64,000 bases of DNA from Bacteroidales bacterium (GTDB lineage Bacteria; Bacteroidota; Bacteroidia; Bacteroidales; Paludibacteraceae). The notes under the pieces were generated by a model. The model ran no database searches. It saw only the letters and a list, made by a program, of their open reading frames with translations, and was not told the DNA's origin. Position 1 is the stretch's first letter; each line of letters starts with the position of its first letter. A program made the translations under genes and the position numbers. Below are positions 25,170-34,506 of this stretch, piece after piece. The stretch covers positions 123,745-187,744 of the forward strand of contig SFDZ01000003.1 in the NCBI GenBank assembly GCA_004557405.1, read 5' to 3'.

Positions 25170-25427
25170 ATGACATTCGACTACAAAACACAAGGCACTT
25201 GCAGCCAACTGATACACCTCGAGATAGAAGGCGACACACTCCAAAACGTGGAGTTCGTTGGCGGTTGCCACGGCAATCTGCAAGGCATCGGCGCCTTGGT
25301 GCGCGGCATGAAAGTGGACGACATCATAGCCAAACTCGCCGGCATACGATGCGGCTACAAAAACACATCGTGCCCCGACCAACTGGCACGCGCACTCACA
25401 CAATACAAAGCGCAACAGATACGCTGA
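25170..25427 (+). CDS. TSCPD-domain protein (TIGR03905 family)
   Basis: An 85-residue protein with the pattern YKTQGTCSQLIHLEIEGDTLQNVEFVGGCHGN and the C-terminal NTSCPDQLARAL that gives the domain its name. The same domain occurs at the C-terminus of B12-dependent ribonucleotide reductases, where the cysteines bind metal; the stand-alone form has no proven role. It is monocistronic, with its own promoter and a bidirectional terminator. The start at 25170 follows from the promoter position; upstream in-frame codons cross that promoter. Confidence 0.9.
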   Translation: MTFDYKTQGTCSQLIHLEIEGDTLQNVEFVGGCHGNLQGIGALVRGMKVDDIIAKLAGIRCGYKNTSCPDQLARALTQYKAQQIR

Positions 25428-25446
25428 CAACCATACTATCAAAGCA

Positions 25447-25496
25447 CAACAACAAAGAGGCCGCCTGATTGTGTCGGGCAGCCTCTTTTGTTGTTG
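25447..25496. terminator. Bidirectional terminator between TSCPD gene and glgP
   Basis: Arms caacaacaaagaggc / gcctcttttgttgttg (one-base bulge) with an inner GCC/GGC helix lie between convergent genes. T-rich ends are present on both strands. Confidence 0.85.
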
Positions 25497-25508
25497 ATTA
25501 ACAAGCGT

Positions 25509-28073
25509 TTAGTTGGTGCGTTGCAACCAGCGAACGTAGCAGAAATCCATGCGGTGTGGCAGGTCGGCATTTTTCGGGAACATGCGGAACGCATATTTGT
25601 AGGTGCCGCCTTGCGCCAAGTTGTGTTCGAGTTTGAACGTCAACAGCGAACCTTCGCGTTTCACCAAATCGAACTCCTGTTTTTCCGAAATGTGCATTTT
25701 GCCCTTTTCGTCGGTGTAGGTCATCACCAACTCCAAACCGATGCACGAATCGTTCAACTCCTTGGTGTCGATTTGCGCTACCATTTCGCAACGGTCGCCC
25801 ACTTCGATATGACCGAAGTTATTGATTTCGAGCGATTTCAATTCTATTTCATCCCAATATTTAGCCACGCGTTGTTTCCAAGCAGCGATTTCTTTGGCTT
25901 TGGCGCAATCGTTGGCTTTGAGGGCTGCCGAACGTTTGGCCAGCGGTGCATAGAAACGCTCGATATAGTCGTCCATCATGCGTTTGGTGGTGAAACGCGG
26001 CGTGATTTCGGCAATCGATTTTTTGATGTAAGCAATCCACTCCGGCGAATAGCCTTTGGTATTTTTGGCAAAATAGAGCGGGATAATCTCGTTTTCGAGC
26101 ATACTGTAAATCGTGGCAGCATCAAGTTGGTCTTGGTGTTGCTGATTTTCGTACGTGCGCTTGTCGGTGAGAGCCCAACCGGCGCCTTCGACATAGCCTT
26201 CGAGCCACCAGCCGTCGAGTACCGAGAAGTTGAGCACGCCGTTCATCTGGGCTTTTTCGCCCGATGTGCCCGATGCTTCGAGCGGACGCGTCGGTGTGTT
26301 CAACCAAATATCCACACCCGAAACCAAACGTTTAGCAAGGCGCATATCGTAGTTTTCGAGGAAGATGATTTTGCCCAAGAATTGCGGCATACGCGATATT
26401 TCAATGATGCGTTTGATTAACGCCTGACCGCCACCATCGGCAGGATGCGCCTTACCGGTGTAGAGGAACTGCACGGGGTGAATCGGGTCGTTGACAATGC
26501 GTTCCAAACGTTCCAAGTCGGTAAAGAGCAGGTGCGCACGTTTGTAGGTGGCAAACCGACGGCCGAAACCGATAATCAGTGCATTCGGGTTGATGCGGTC
26601 GAGTATCGACACAATCTTCGACGGGTCTTGCTGCGTCTTCAGCCAATTCTCTTGGAACTGTGTTTTGATATAGTCTATCAATTTATTTTTCAGCGCAGTG
26701 CGCGTAGCCCAAATTTCGGCATCGGGCACGCTGTCGATTTTCGACCACACTTTCAGGTTCGATTGGTCGGCATAGAACTCCTTGCCGAAATATTTTTCGT
26801 ACACGGCTTTCCATTCCGACGCGGCCCAAGTAGGCATGTGTACACCGTTGGTAACGTAACTTACATGCAGTTCTTCGGGCAGATAGCCTTTCCAGATGGG
26901 CGAGAACATCTCTTGCGACACTTTGCCGTGCAGCCAACTTACGCCGTTCACCTCCTGACTCATGTTGCAGGCGAACACCGACATCGAGAATTTCTCCTGA
27001 CTGCCGGGATTTTCGCGACCCATATCGATAAATTCGTGCCACGAAATGCCTAATTTGGCAGGATATTCTCCCATGTACTTACCGAACAGGCTTTCGTCGA
27101 AAGCATCGTGGCCGGCAGGCACCGGCGTGTGGCAGGTATAGAGCGACGATGCGCGCACCACTTCCAATGCTTCCGAAATGTTCAATCCGCTCTGTACATA
27201 ATCGACCAGACGTTGCACGTTGATCAGTGCGGCATGTCCTTCGTTGCAGTGGTAAACCTGTTTGGTGATGCCCAATTTTTTCAGCATCAGCATACCGCCG
27301 ATACCGAGCATAATCTCCTGTTTCAGACGATTTTCCCAATCGCCGCCATAGAGTTGGTGCGTGATGGAACGATCCCACTCGCTGTTCATCTCCATGTCGG
27401 TGTCGAGCAGATAGAGCGACACGCGCCCTACAGCCACGCGCCAAACGTAGGCATACACCGTACGTCCGGGATAAGGCACTTCGACCACCAGCGGTTGGCC
27501 GTTTTCGTCCTTCACTTGCGTGATGGGCAGGCGGTTGAAGTTTTGCGCCTCGTAGTTGGCCACCTGCTGACCGTCCATCGTCAGCGTTTGTGTAAAGTAA
27601 CCGTAGCGATAGAGGAAACCGACGGCCGTCATGTCGATACTGCAGTCGGACGCCTCTTTCAGGTAGTCGCCGGCCAAAACACCCAGACCTCCCGAATAGA
27701 TTTTCAGGTGGTCGGTCAAGCCGTATTCCATGCTGAAATAAGCCACCGACGGTTTTTTCGTGGTCGGTTTCGTATCGACGTAAGCGCGAAATTCGGCATA
27801 AACGTCGTCTAAATTTTTCAGAAATTTCGCATCTTGCGAGAGTTCGTTAAAGCGCTCCACTTTCACTTTTTCGAGCATTGCCACCGGATTGTGGCGAACT
27901 TGGCTCCACAGTTTGGCGTCGATGCTGCGATAGAGCGACTTGGCGCTTACCGACCACACCCACCACAAGTTGAGCGACATTTCGTGCAGACGTTCCAAAT
28001 TTTTGGGGAGTCTGGTTTTCACTGTAACTTCAATCCAACTTGGATCGTTTACATGATTCACTTTCACTTCCAT
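25509..28073 (-). CDS. glgP: Glycogen/alpha-glucan phosphorylase (GT35)
   Basis: An 854-residue alpha-glucan phosphorylase that releases glucose 1-phosphate from glycogen with PLP. An N-terminal extension (~1-100, including MSLNLWWVWSVSAKSLYRSID) precedes the core, as in short-type bacterial enzymes. Visible motifs are YFSMEYGLTDHLKIYSGGLGVLAGD, the acid/His region VYHCNEGHAALINVQRL, IGFGRRFATYKRAHL and the PLP-lysine block EASGTSGEKAQMNGVLNFSV. The C-terminal ~130 residues form an extra beta domain (NNFGHIEVGDRCEMVAQI). It lies 31 bp downstream of the glycogen synthase gene, so synthesis and breakdown enzymes share a transcript. Confidence 0.93.
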   Translation of the reverse strand: MEVKVNHVNDPSWIEVTVKTRLPKNLERLHEMSLNLWWVWSVSAKSLYRSIDAKLWSQVRHNPVAMLEKVKVERFNELSQDAKFLKNLDDVYAEFRAYVDTKPTTKKPSVAYFSMEYGLTDHLKIYSGGLGVLAGDYLKEASDCSIDMTAVGFLYRYGYFTQTLTMDGQQVANYEAQNFNRLPITQVKDENGQPLVVEVPYPGRTVYAYVWRVAVGRVSLYLLDTDMEMNSEWDRSITHQLYGGDWENRLKQEIMLGIGGMLMLKKLGITKQVYHCNEGHAALINVQRLVDYVQSGLNISEALEVVRASSLYTCHTPVPAGHDAFDESLFGKYMGEYPAKLGISWHEFIDMGRENPGSQEKFSMSVFACNMSQEVNGVSWLHGKVSQEMFSPIWKGYLPEELHVSYVTNGVHMPTWAASEWKAVYEKYFGKEFYADQSNLKVWSKIDSVPDAEIWATRTALKNKLIDYIKTQFQENWLKTQQDPSKIVSILDRINPNALIIGFGRRFATYKRAHLLFTDLERLERIVNDPIHPVQFLYTGKAHPADGGGQALIKRIIEISRMPQFLGKIIFLENYDMRLAKRLVSGVDIWLNTPTRPLEASGTSGEKAQMNGVLNFSVLDGWWLEGYVEGAGWALTDKRTYENQQHQDQLDAATIYSMLENEIIPLYFAKNTKGYSPEWIAYIKKSIAEITPRFTTKRMMDDYIERFYAPLAKRSAALKANDCAKAKEIAAWKQRVAKYWDEIELKSLEINNFGHIEVGDRCEMVAQIDTKELNDSCIGLELVMTYTDEKGKMHISEKQEFDLVKREGSLLTFKLEHNLAQGGTYKYAFRMFPKNADLPHRMDFCYVRWLQRTN

Positions 28074-28104
28074 AATTTTTTTTATTAGGGGTTTGAGTTG
28101 TTAA

Positions 28105-29730
28105 TTATTTTTCTACTTTTTTCAGTGCTATTTCGTAGGCTTGGTAATAATATTCGATGAACGATTTCCACAGCGCTTTTTGCGACAAGGCCAACGCTTT
28201 GGCGCGTATTTTGTTCTGCGCCACGGCCGACAGATTGGCATACTCGGCCATCATGCCGGCAACGGCGGCTACCACTTCGTGATAATTGTAGTCGGAGCGA
28301 TGCACCACACCAACGCCATCGGCAATATCGACCGACATGGGCGATGCCCATTGTCCGAAGCCCGACAAATCGGTGGTGATGGTCGGAATGCCGAACGCCA
28401 CACTCTCGAGCGGCGTGTAACCCCACGGCTCGTAGTACGACGGATAGGCCGTCAGGTCGAAACCGACCAACAGACTATAATAAGCGGTGTTGAAAATGCC
28501 ATCGGTGCCGTTCAAATAGGTCGGCACAAATATCACTTTGACGGGTTCTTCCTTGCGATTGGTGAGGTGGAACCAATGGATGGCGTTGAGAATGCGGTCG
28601 TTCCACGGCTCGACGAGATTGTGCGTTACAAACGGATTGTCGAGCGGCTGTTGCGTGCGCCGTTTCAGTTTGTCGCGCAAGTCGGCACGTGCGCCGTTCG
28701 ACCACGCCGGCACCAGCACAAAAGCCACCACTTCGCGCGAGAGCGGCCGTTGCGACAGCAGTTTCAGCGATTCGACAAACACGTCGATGCCTTTGTTTTT
28801 GTATTCGTAACGTCCCGATGTCGAAACGAACATCACATTGTCGTTCAGTTTGTAACCGAGCAGTGCTTCGGCCACGGTGCGCAGTTTTTCGCGGGCGTTC
28901 TTGCGGGCAGCATCGAACATCACGCCCTTCGGCACGAAGTCGTCTTCGAAACCGTTTGGTGTGATAATGTCGGCCGGTTTGTCGAGCAGTTGCGCACATT
29001 CGCGGCCGGTGATGTCGCTCACCGTAGTGAAGCAATCAGCCCAATGGGCGGCCGTTTTTTCGACCGAGTGTTTGGCCACCATATTCAAATCGCGAGCCAT
29101 GCCGTCGCCGTCGTATTCGGTCAGATAGTCGTACAACGGCTTGTGGTTGCCTGCGATGGAGCGGCCTATCGAGGTGGCGTGCGTTGTAAACACCGTGGCC
29201 ACGTTCGGCATGAAGTGTTTGATATACAAGCCGCCAAACGCCGTCATCCATTCGTTGAAGTGGGCAACGATTTTTTTGCTGCCAATTTTGTGGAAACGCA
29301 CAAAACTTTCGACCACCTTGCCTGCGGCGTAGCCAAACATCGACGAGTCGTCGTAGTCGCCGTAGGCTTGAATGGAATCGACGCCGAACCATTGCCAATA
29401 GTCGCCGTAGATTTTGTTTTTTTCGATCAGGAATGGTTTGAAATCGACCAAAATGACCAACGGACGTCCGCACACGTTCCAGCGCCCTACGCGCACCGAC
29501 AAGCCGTCGTGTTGTTGCGCATAGTCGACCCAATCGCTGCAGTCGTCGGTGTCGATAAAATCGGGTGATTCGTGTTCCTGCCAGATGTCGGGACCGATGA
29601 AGAAAAGATGGTCGCCAATTTTGGTTTGCAATGTGCGTGCGCGCGTCGAAAGTACGGTGTAGATGCCGCCGACTTTGTTGCACACTTCCCAACTTGTTTC
29701 GAAAATATAATCGGGTGTCAGATGTTTCAT
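28105..29730 (-). CDS. Glycogen synthase of the GT3 (eukaryotic-like) family
   Basis: A 541-residue GT-B glycosyltransferase. The start PDYIFETSWEVCNKVGGIYTVLSTRA is typical of GT3 glycogen synthases found in Bacteroidota and eukaryotes rather than of GlgA. Other marks are HFNEWMTAFGGLYIK, VFTTHATSIGRSIAGN, TTVSDITGRE, PNGFEDDFVPKG and the E-x7-E catalytic pair region YPSYYEPWGYTPLESVAFG (~440-458). It elongates alpha-1,4-glucan; GT3 enzymes usually use UDP-glucose, and no GlgC gene is in the window. It is the first gene of a two-gene unit with glgP and has its own promoter, separate from the upstream amylase genes. Confidence 0.9.
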   Translation of the reverse strand: MKHLTPDYIFETSWEVCNKVGGIYTVLSTRARTLQTKIGDHLFFIGPDIWQEHESPDFIDTDDCSDWVDYAQQHDGLSVRVGRWNVCGRPLVILVDFKPFLIEKNKIYGDYWQWFGVDSIQAYGDYDDSSMFGYAAGKVVESFVRFHKIGSKKIVAHFNEWMTAFGGLYIKHFMPNVATVFTTHATSIGRSIAGNHKPLYDYLTEYDGDGMARDLNMVAKHSVEKTAAHWADCFTTVSDITGRECAQLLDKPADIITPNGFEDDFVPKGVMFDAARKNAREKLRTVAEALLGYKLNDNVMFVSTSGRYEYKNKGIDVFVESLKLLSQRPLSREVVAFVLVPAWSNGARADLRDKLKRRTQQPLDNPFVTHNLVEPWNDRILNAIHWFHLTNRKEEPVKVIFVPTYLNGTDGIFNTAYYSLLVGFDLTAYPSYYEPWGYTPLESVAFGIPTITTDLSGFGQWASPMSVDIADGVGVVHRSDYNYHEVVAAVAGMMAEYANLSAVAQNKIRAKALALSQKALWKSFIEYYYQAYEIALKKVEK

Positions 29731-29756
29731 TGGTAAACGGTTACAATTTGCGGACG

Positions 29757-29764
29757 CAAAATTA
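29757..29764 (-). promoter_or_regulatory. Promoter -7 element of glycogen synthase-glgP
   Basis: Minus strand TAATTTTG, 26 bp before the ATG at 29730. No clear -33 TTTG is seen at 19-22 bp. Confidence 0.58.
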
Positions 29765-29895
29765 CAAAATAAATATGAGAAATCGGGTATAGTTGTCCAT
29801 CATTTTGCAAAAATCATTATGTTTTGCAGCATATTTCCACAAAAAACCTGCTCTACAAGCATGTTTTAGCGATTTTTTTTATTGTTGTCATCTGA

Positions 29896-29931
29896 CAAAA
29901 AAAAGCAGGGACGCGCCATGCGCATCCCTGC
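29896..29931 (-). terminator. Terminator after the GH13 lipoprotein gene
   Basis: Minus strand hairpin GCAGGGATGCGC / GCGCGTCCCTGC (one mismatch, 3-nt loop) followed by eight T residues. Its arms resemble the AGGGACGCG palindromes at 47578 and 49450. Confidence 0.93.
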
Positions 29932-29952
29932 AACCGGTAACCGAACAACTAT

Positions 29953-32325
29953 TTATTCGGCACACCAAAGCACTTCGAAGCCGTACGGCGGCAATACGAT
30001 GCGGAGTTTTCCGCCTGCTATTTCGTAGCCGTGCGCAAAAGCGGCGTTCATCTCTTTGCCGCCAAATTCGTCGGTGGAGATTGCAAATAGTTGTTCGCTC
30101 GGCGAGTTGTTGAGCATCACAACGGCTGTTTGACCAAAATATTTGCGTGCGTAAATCCATGTCGTGTCGGTAACGGCGATGGTACGAAAATCGCCAAACA
30201 GTAGCGCAGGCACGTTCAGACGCAATTTGTTGAGCCGACTCACCGTGGTAAAGAGTTTTTCTTCGCGGTTGTTCCAATCGTCGAACCGCATCATGCGGCG
30301 GCAGTCGGGGTCGTTGGCGCCGGTCATACCGATTTCGTCGCCATAGTAGATGACGGGCACACCGGGAATGGTGGAGTTAAATGCATGGAACAGAGCGAGT
30401 TTGTCGTATGCCACGCTGTCGGTGATGCCGAGTTCGCGTGTCCACGCCGAGGCTTTGGCATCTTCGCCCACTTTGAGGTCGCCCGACGCCATGGCCATGA
30501 AACGCGGTTTGTCGTGATTGCCGCTGATGTAGCCCATCAGGTTGTGCGCGCCATACACTTTCAGGCTGCTGCGCAAAATGTTGTCCAAGCGGGTGAGTGT
30601 GCCGCCGCTGTAGCCGTTGAATGCCGAAGTGGCTTCGTCGAACACATTGAAGTCGAATTGACCATCGAGCATGCCGCTGTTCACATAACTTGCCATCAGT
30701 TCGGGGCTGCCATACGATTCGCCTATTTGATAGAACGTGCCTTGCGGATTGTGTTGTTTCAGGCGGTGTGTCAGTTCGCGCCAATACTCTTCGTTGACAT
30801 GTTTGCACGCATCGTGGCGGAAACCGTCGATGCCAAATTCGTCCATCCAATAGACTGCCGAATCGACCATCATATCGACCACAGCCGGATTGCCATAATC
30901 GAGCGACGGCATAAAGTCGTCGAACCATGTGGTGAGGCGTTGTTCGTCCCACAAAGCGATGTTTTTGCGTCCATCGGGCAGATAGAGCGCCGTGGCAAAC
31001 TCCGGATGATTTTTGTATAGCGGATGGTCTTGATGCACATGATTGGCCACATAGTCGAGCAAGATGTTGATGTCGTGTTCGTGTGCATCGGCCACAAGCG
31101 CTTTCAGTTCGTCGTTAGTGCCAAAGCGGAAATCGACTTGCGACGACGACACCGGCCAATAGCCGTGATAACCGGCAAATTTGGTATTGCCGACGGCATT
31201 GTAGCCATAGGGTTCGAGCGGATTCTGATTGAGTGGCGACACCCACAAAGCATTGACGCCCAGATGATTGAAATATCCATCGTCGATTTTTTGTTTCACG
31301 CCGGCCAGGTCGCCGCCCTGATAGTCGGCTTTCGGGTTCACATCGGGACGATTCATCGGGTGGTCGTTGGCGGTATCGCCGTTTTTGAATCGATCGACCA
31401 ACATAAAGTAGATGATGAGTGCGTGTTTGTCGTGTCGCGTCAGCAGGTCGGTGTCGGTCAGCACGGCGCCATAGTCGAGCGGCACCAAAATGTCGTTGCT
31501 CACGCCAAACTCGTTGGCTGCCCACACGCGCAGGTAGGAGCGTTCCAAGCGCGAAGCCTCGCACGGAATCTGCACCGCGATGCCGTTCTCCGACAGTTCG
31601 ACAAAGCCGTCGGGTAAGAGATAGTTTTGCCAATAGGCATACACGCGTTCCACCTTGTTTTTATAAGCGATGCGTACAGCATGTGCCGAGAAAGTGTCGG
31701 TGGCCAGCACCGGGAATTTCGCCTCGTTGCCATCGACCTGCATGATGGAATTGAACTTGCCGAAACCGTTATCGACTTTGGCCGGATTGTTGGCATCGTG
31801 GTTTTGGTCGCCATCGACATTGATTTGATAGAGATAGGTTCCGGGGCTCAGATGCAACGTAACTTCGTACAAACCATCGGCATTGAGTTGCATATCGGGC
31901 GTCATGGACGGCACCCAATTATTCATCTGACCAGCTATTTGCACGCGTTGCGGATGCGCGCCTTGCGGATTCCAAGTGAAACGATAGTCGATTTTGTCGC
32001 TTTTGCGTGCCGGCACCGAATAGGGCACGCCATCGACCCACAAACATACATTGGCAAAGGTGTACATCGGTTTGTCGGCCAAGAGGTTGACTGTCGATTT
32101 GTCGTCCGACAAAACGCACGTTACAGCGGCATCGCTGCAGGTTACCGAGTCGATGCGCGCGACATCCATCACAAAATCGGAAGTGTGCACAAGGTTGTCG
32201 CCCTCGTTGAGTGTCAGCAGCGTATTCAGTCCGACACAAACGCCCGAATCGGCAGGCAGACGGAGTGCGCGACTACACGAAAAGAGCGTCAGCGCAGCAA
32301 GCGAAAAGAACAGAACTTTTTTCAT
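29953..32325 (-). CDS. Alpha-amylase family (GH13) lipoprotein
   Basis: A 790-residue lipoprotein (MKKVLFFSLAALTLFSCSR, lipobox LFSC). After a beta-rich N-terminal region there is a starch-binding CBM48-like module (~130-230; RVQIAGQMNNWVPSMTPDM, YLYQINVDGDQNHD). The GH13 barrel follows (~330-720) with VDRFKNGD, the region II nucleophile Asp in GIDGFRHDACKHV, the region III Glu in YQIGESYGS and the region IV Asp in YISGNHDKPRF. The C-terminal all-beta domain ends in YGFEVLWCAE. It should hydrolyse alpha-1,4-glucans in the periplasm or at the surface, like SusG. It lies 29 bp downstream of the SusA-like gene. No SusC/SusD pair is nearby. Confidence 0.9.
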   Translation of the reverse strand: MKKVLFFSLAALTLFSCSRALRLPADSGVCVGLNTLLTLNEGDNLVHTSDFVMDVARIDSVTCSDAAVTCVLSDDKSTVNLLADKPMYTFANVCLWVDGVPYSVPARKSDKIDYRFTWNPQGAHPQRVQIAGQMNNWVPSMTPDMQLNADGLYEVTLHLSPGTYLYQINVDGDQNHDANNPAKVDNGFGKFNSIMQVDGNEAKFPVLATDTFSAHAVRIAYKNKVERVYAYWQNYLLPDGFVELSENGIAVQIPCEASRLERSYLRVWAANEFGVSNDILVPLDYGAVLTDTDLLTRHDKHALIIYFMLVDRFKNGDTANDHPMNRPDVNPKADYQGGDLAGVKQKIDDGYFNHLGVNALWVSPLNQNPLEPYGYNAVGNTKFAGYHGYWPVSSSQVDFRFGTNDELKALVADAHEHDINILLDYVANHVHQDHPLYKNHPEFATALYLPDGRKNIALWDEQRLTTWFDDFMPSLDYGNPAVVDMMVDSAVYWMDEFGIDGFRHDACKHVNEEYWRELTHRLKQHNPQGTFYQIGESYGSPELMASYVNSGMLDGQFDFNVFDEATSAFNGYSGGTLTRLDNILRSSLKVYGAHNLMGYISGNHDKPRFMAMASGDLKVGEDAKASAWTRELGITDSVAYDKLALFHAFNSTIPGVPVIYYGDEIGMTGANDPDCRRMMRFDDWNNREEKLFTTVSRLNKLRLNVPALLFGDFRTIAVTDTTWIYARKYFGQTAVVMLNNSPSEQLFAISTDEFGGKEMNAAFAHGYEIAGGKLRIVLPPYGFEVLWCAE

Positions 32326-32354
32326 GATTTATTAGTTTTTTACAGATTAGAAAT

Positions 32355-34199
32355 TCATTTTTGGATGTGCAGCACCAGCACCGTTTTGGCCGGCACGCGG
32401 AGTGTTTCGCCCAAATCGATAGTCGTTTGCGTAGGCACTTCGACAGCTTGTTTGCCAACGATGTCGAACTCGTTGTAGCGCTGCAAATCGACCGTGCGTT
32501 CTTCGTCGCGATTGTTCATCACCACCATCACGGTGTCGTCGGCATTGTAGCGAAAATAGACATAGACACCATCGTTGGGCAGGAACTGACGCATTTTGCC
32601 CGTGTGCAGCGCGGTGCAGCCCTTGCGGAAATGCAACAAATTGCGCAAATAGTTGTAGATGTCATTCTCTTCGGCGGTGCGTTGTGCCGGGTCGAAAGCG
32701 TTGTGCTCATCGTCGCTCCAGCCGCCGGGGAAAGTGTGTCGCGATCCTTCGTAACTGCCGAGTTCGCTGTGCATCATCACCTCGTCGCCATAGAAAAACT
32801 GCGGATAACCGCGAATGGTCGAAATGACGGCAAAACCCATTTTCACCAAGCGCGCATCGCGGTGCATCAGTTCGGCGTAACGATCCATGTCGTGATTGTC
32901 GAGCATGTTCATCACAAAATTGACATCGGGATAGACAAAATCCTGCGCAAAGTGGTTGTAGTAGCGCAACGTGCCTTTGTCCCAGCCTTCGTCCTCCTTG
33001 AACGACCAATCGAAAATGTCGCGCAAAGTGAAATCCATCACGCTCTGCAAGCCGCTGTCGAAACCGTTTTTATTTTTCGCACCCATTTGGAAAAAGGCGT
33101 TTTGCGACGGACTTTTCACCCAACATTCGCCCACGATGGTCAGATTCGGATATTCGGCGTTGAACGCACGCATCAGCCGTGCGGCGTCCCAAATGTCGTT
33201 GTACGGATAGGTGTCGATGCGCAAGCCATCGATGCCGGCAAACTCGATCCAATAGGTGTAAGCCTGTCGCAAATAGTCGAAAACCAGCGGGTTAGCCAAA
33301 TTGTAATCGGGCATATTGTTGTCGAACCACCCTTTTTCGAGCAGCGTGATGTCGTATTCGCTCAAATCGGGATTCGTCCAGATGGAAACATTGTGATTGG
33401 TGCGCGTAAACTCCGGCCACTGATGGAACCAATCGTGCGCCGGCAGGTCTTTCATCCACCAATGCTCTATGCCACAATGATTTGGCACAACATCCATTAT
33501 CAGTTTCAGACCATGCACATGACACGAATCGGCCAAACGTTTGTAGTCGTCGTTCACGCCGAAACGCGGGTCGATTTTGTAATAATCGGTGCAGGCGTAA
33601 TGATGGTACGAATAACGCGTATCGTTGTCGTCGAACAGCGGCGTCGTCCACAACGCCGTCGCGCCGAGGTCGGCAATGTGCCCCAGATGGTCGATAATTC
33701 CTTGAATATCACCACCTTGCCGTTGATGCCAATCGCCACGCACCACACCTTGACGATATCCCGCCACATTGTCGTTCGACGGGTCGCCGTTGGCGAAACG
33801 GTCGGGCATGAGCAGATAGACAGCGTCCTGCGGACCAAAACTGCTGCGTTCGGCCGATCCGTCGGCACGTTTGCGCAACAGGTAATCGATTTTTTGACGT
33901 TTTTTACCGTTTGTTATAATAAGTTGATACATGCCGGGTTGGGCGTTTTTTGTATCGACATACACGAACAAATAGTTGGGATTGTCCGTTTTTTCGATGC
34001 GCACAATAGGCAATGCATCATCGGCAAAAGCCACATTGCAGGCCGCCACATCCGTACCATGCAACATCAGTTGCAGTTCGGTGTGCGCCATACCTGCCCA
34101 CCACGCCATCGGCTCGACACGGTCGGCCAACTGAACATTTTTTGCGACGGCCGTCATCGCCAAGCAGAGCGAAAGGCCGCAAATAAGCATTTTTTTCAT
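32355..34199 (-). CDS. susA: SusA-like neopullulanase/cyclomaltodextrinase (GH13)
   Basis: A 614-residue secreted GH13 enzyme with a signal peptide (MKKMLICGLSLCLAMTAVA) and no lipobox cysteine, so probably periplasmic. An N-terminal immunoglobulin-like domain (VEPMAWWAGMAHTELQLMLHG) typical of neopullulanases precedes the barrel. Catalytic regions are GIDGLRIDTYPYND (nucleophile Asp), LTIVGECWVKS (acid Glu) and MLDNHDMDR. Length and order match Bacteroides SusA (617 aa), which degrades maltooligosaccharides imported from starch. Start 34199 was preferred because the signal peptide begins there; an upstream Met at 34208 adds three residues. It precedes the GH13 lipoprotein gene by 29 bp. The symbol reflects family similarity, not a shown orthology. 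Confidence 0.85.
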   Translation of the reverse strand: MKKMLICGLSLCLAMTAVAKNVQLADRVEPMAWWAGMAHTELQLMLHGTDVAACNVAFADDALPIVRIEKTDNPNYLFVYVDTKNAQPGMYQLIITNGKKRQKIDYLLRKRADGSAERSSFGPQDAVYLLMPDRFANGDPSNDNVAGYRQGVVRGDWHQRQGGDIQGIIDHLGHIADLGATALWTTPLFDDNDTRYSYHHYACTDYYKIDPRFGVNDDYKRLADSCHVHGLKLIMDVVPNHCGIEHWWMKDLPAHDWFHQWPEFTRTNHNVSIWTNPDLSEYDITLLEKGWFDNNMPDYNLANPLVFDYLRQAYTYWIEFAGIDGLRIDTYPYNDIWDAARLMRAFNAEYPNLTIVGECWVKSPSQNAFFQMGAKNKNGFDSGLQSVMDFTLRDIFDWSFKEDEGWDKGTLRYYNHFAQDFVYPDVNFVMNMLDNHDMDRYAELMHRDARLVKMGFAVISTIRGYPQFFYGDEVMMHSELGSYEGSRHTFPGGWSDDEHNAFDPAQRTAEENDIYNYLRNLLHFRKGCTALHTGKMRQFLPNDGVYVYFRYNADDTVMVVMNNRDEERTVDLQRYNEFDIVGKQAVEVPTQTTIDLGETLRVPAKTVLVLHIQK

Positions 34200-34264
34200 G
34201 ATTATCAACTATTTAAGGTTATACGAATAGGGTTATTATCAATAAAATAAATTGGGCATTCGCA

Positions 34265-34459
34265 TCAACAGCATTCGGCCGGCGGCATCACGATGCTCAT
34301 CACAATGTACAGCAGCAATCCCGGAAATCCTGCCGAGAAAATGGTCAGAAACGCATACAAAATGCGCACGATGGTTACCTCCCAGCCGAAATATTCAGCA
34401 AAACCGGCACACACGCCGGCAATCATTTTGTTGTTCGATTTAGTTAGTTTTTTGTCCAT
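34265..34459 (-). CDS. PspC-domain small membrane protein
   Basis: A 64-residue protein consisting of one PspC domain: NNKMIAGVCAGFAEYFGWEVTIVRILYAF followed by a hydrophobic helix (FPGLLLYIVMSIVMP) and ending in PAECC. In enterobacteria PspC senses membrane stress; short PspC proteins are common in Bacteroidota with unknown roles. It lies 65 bp upstream of the SusA-like gene on the same strand and may be co-transcribed. Confidence 0.87.
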   Translation of the reverse strand: MDKKLTKSNNKMIAGVCAGFAEYFGWEVTIVRILYAFLTIFSAGFPGLLLYIVMSIVMPPAECC

Positions 34460-34506
34460 AGGTAGTAATAATTTTTGAGAAACAATTTAGAACCTTTCGG
34501 TTATGG

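Noticed and set aside
32361..34250. 629-codon plus-strand open frame opposite the SusA-like gene
   Set aside because: It lacks any recognisable motif, and the opposite strand encodes an intact GH13 enzyme with all catalytic residues.
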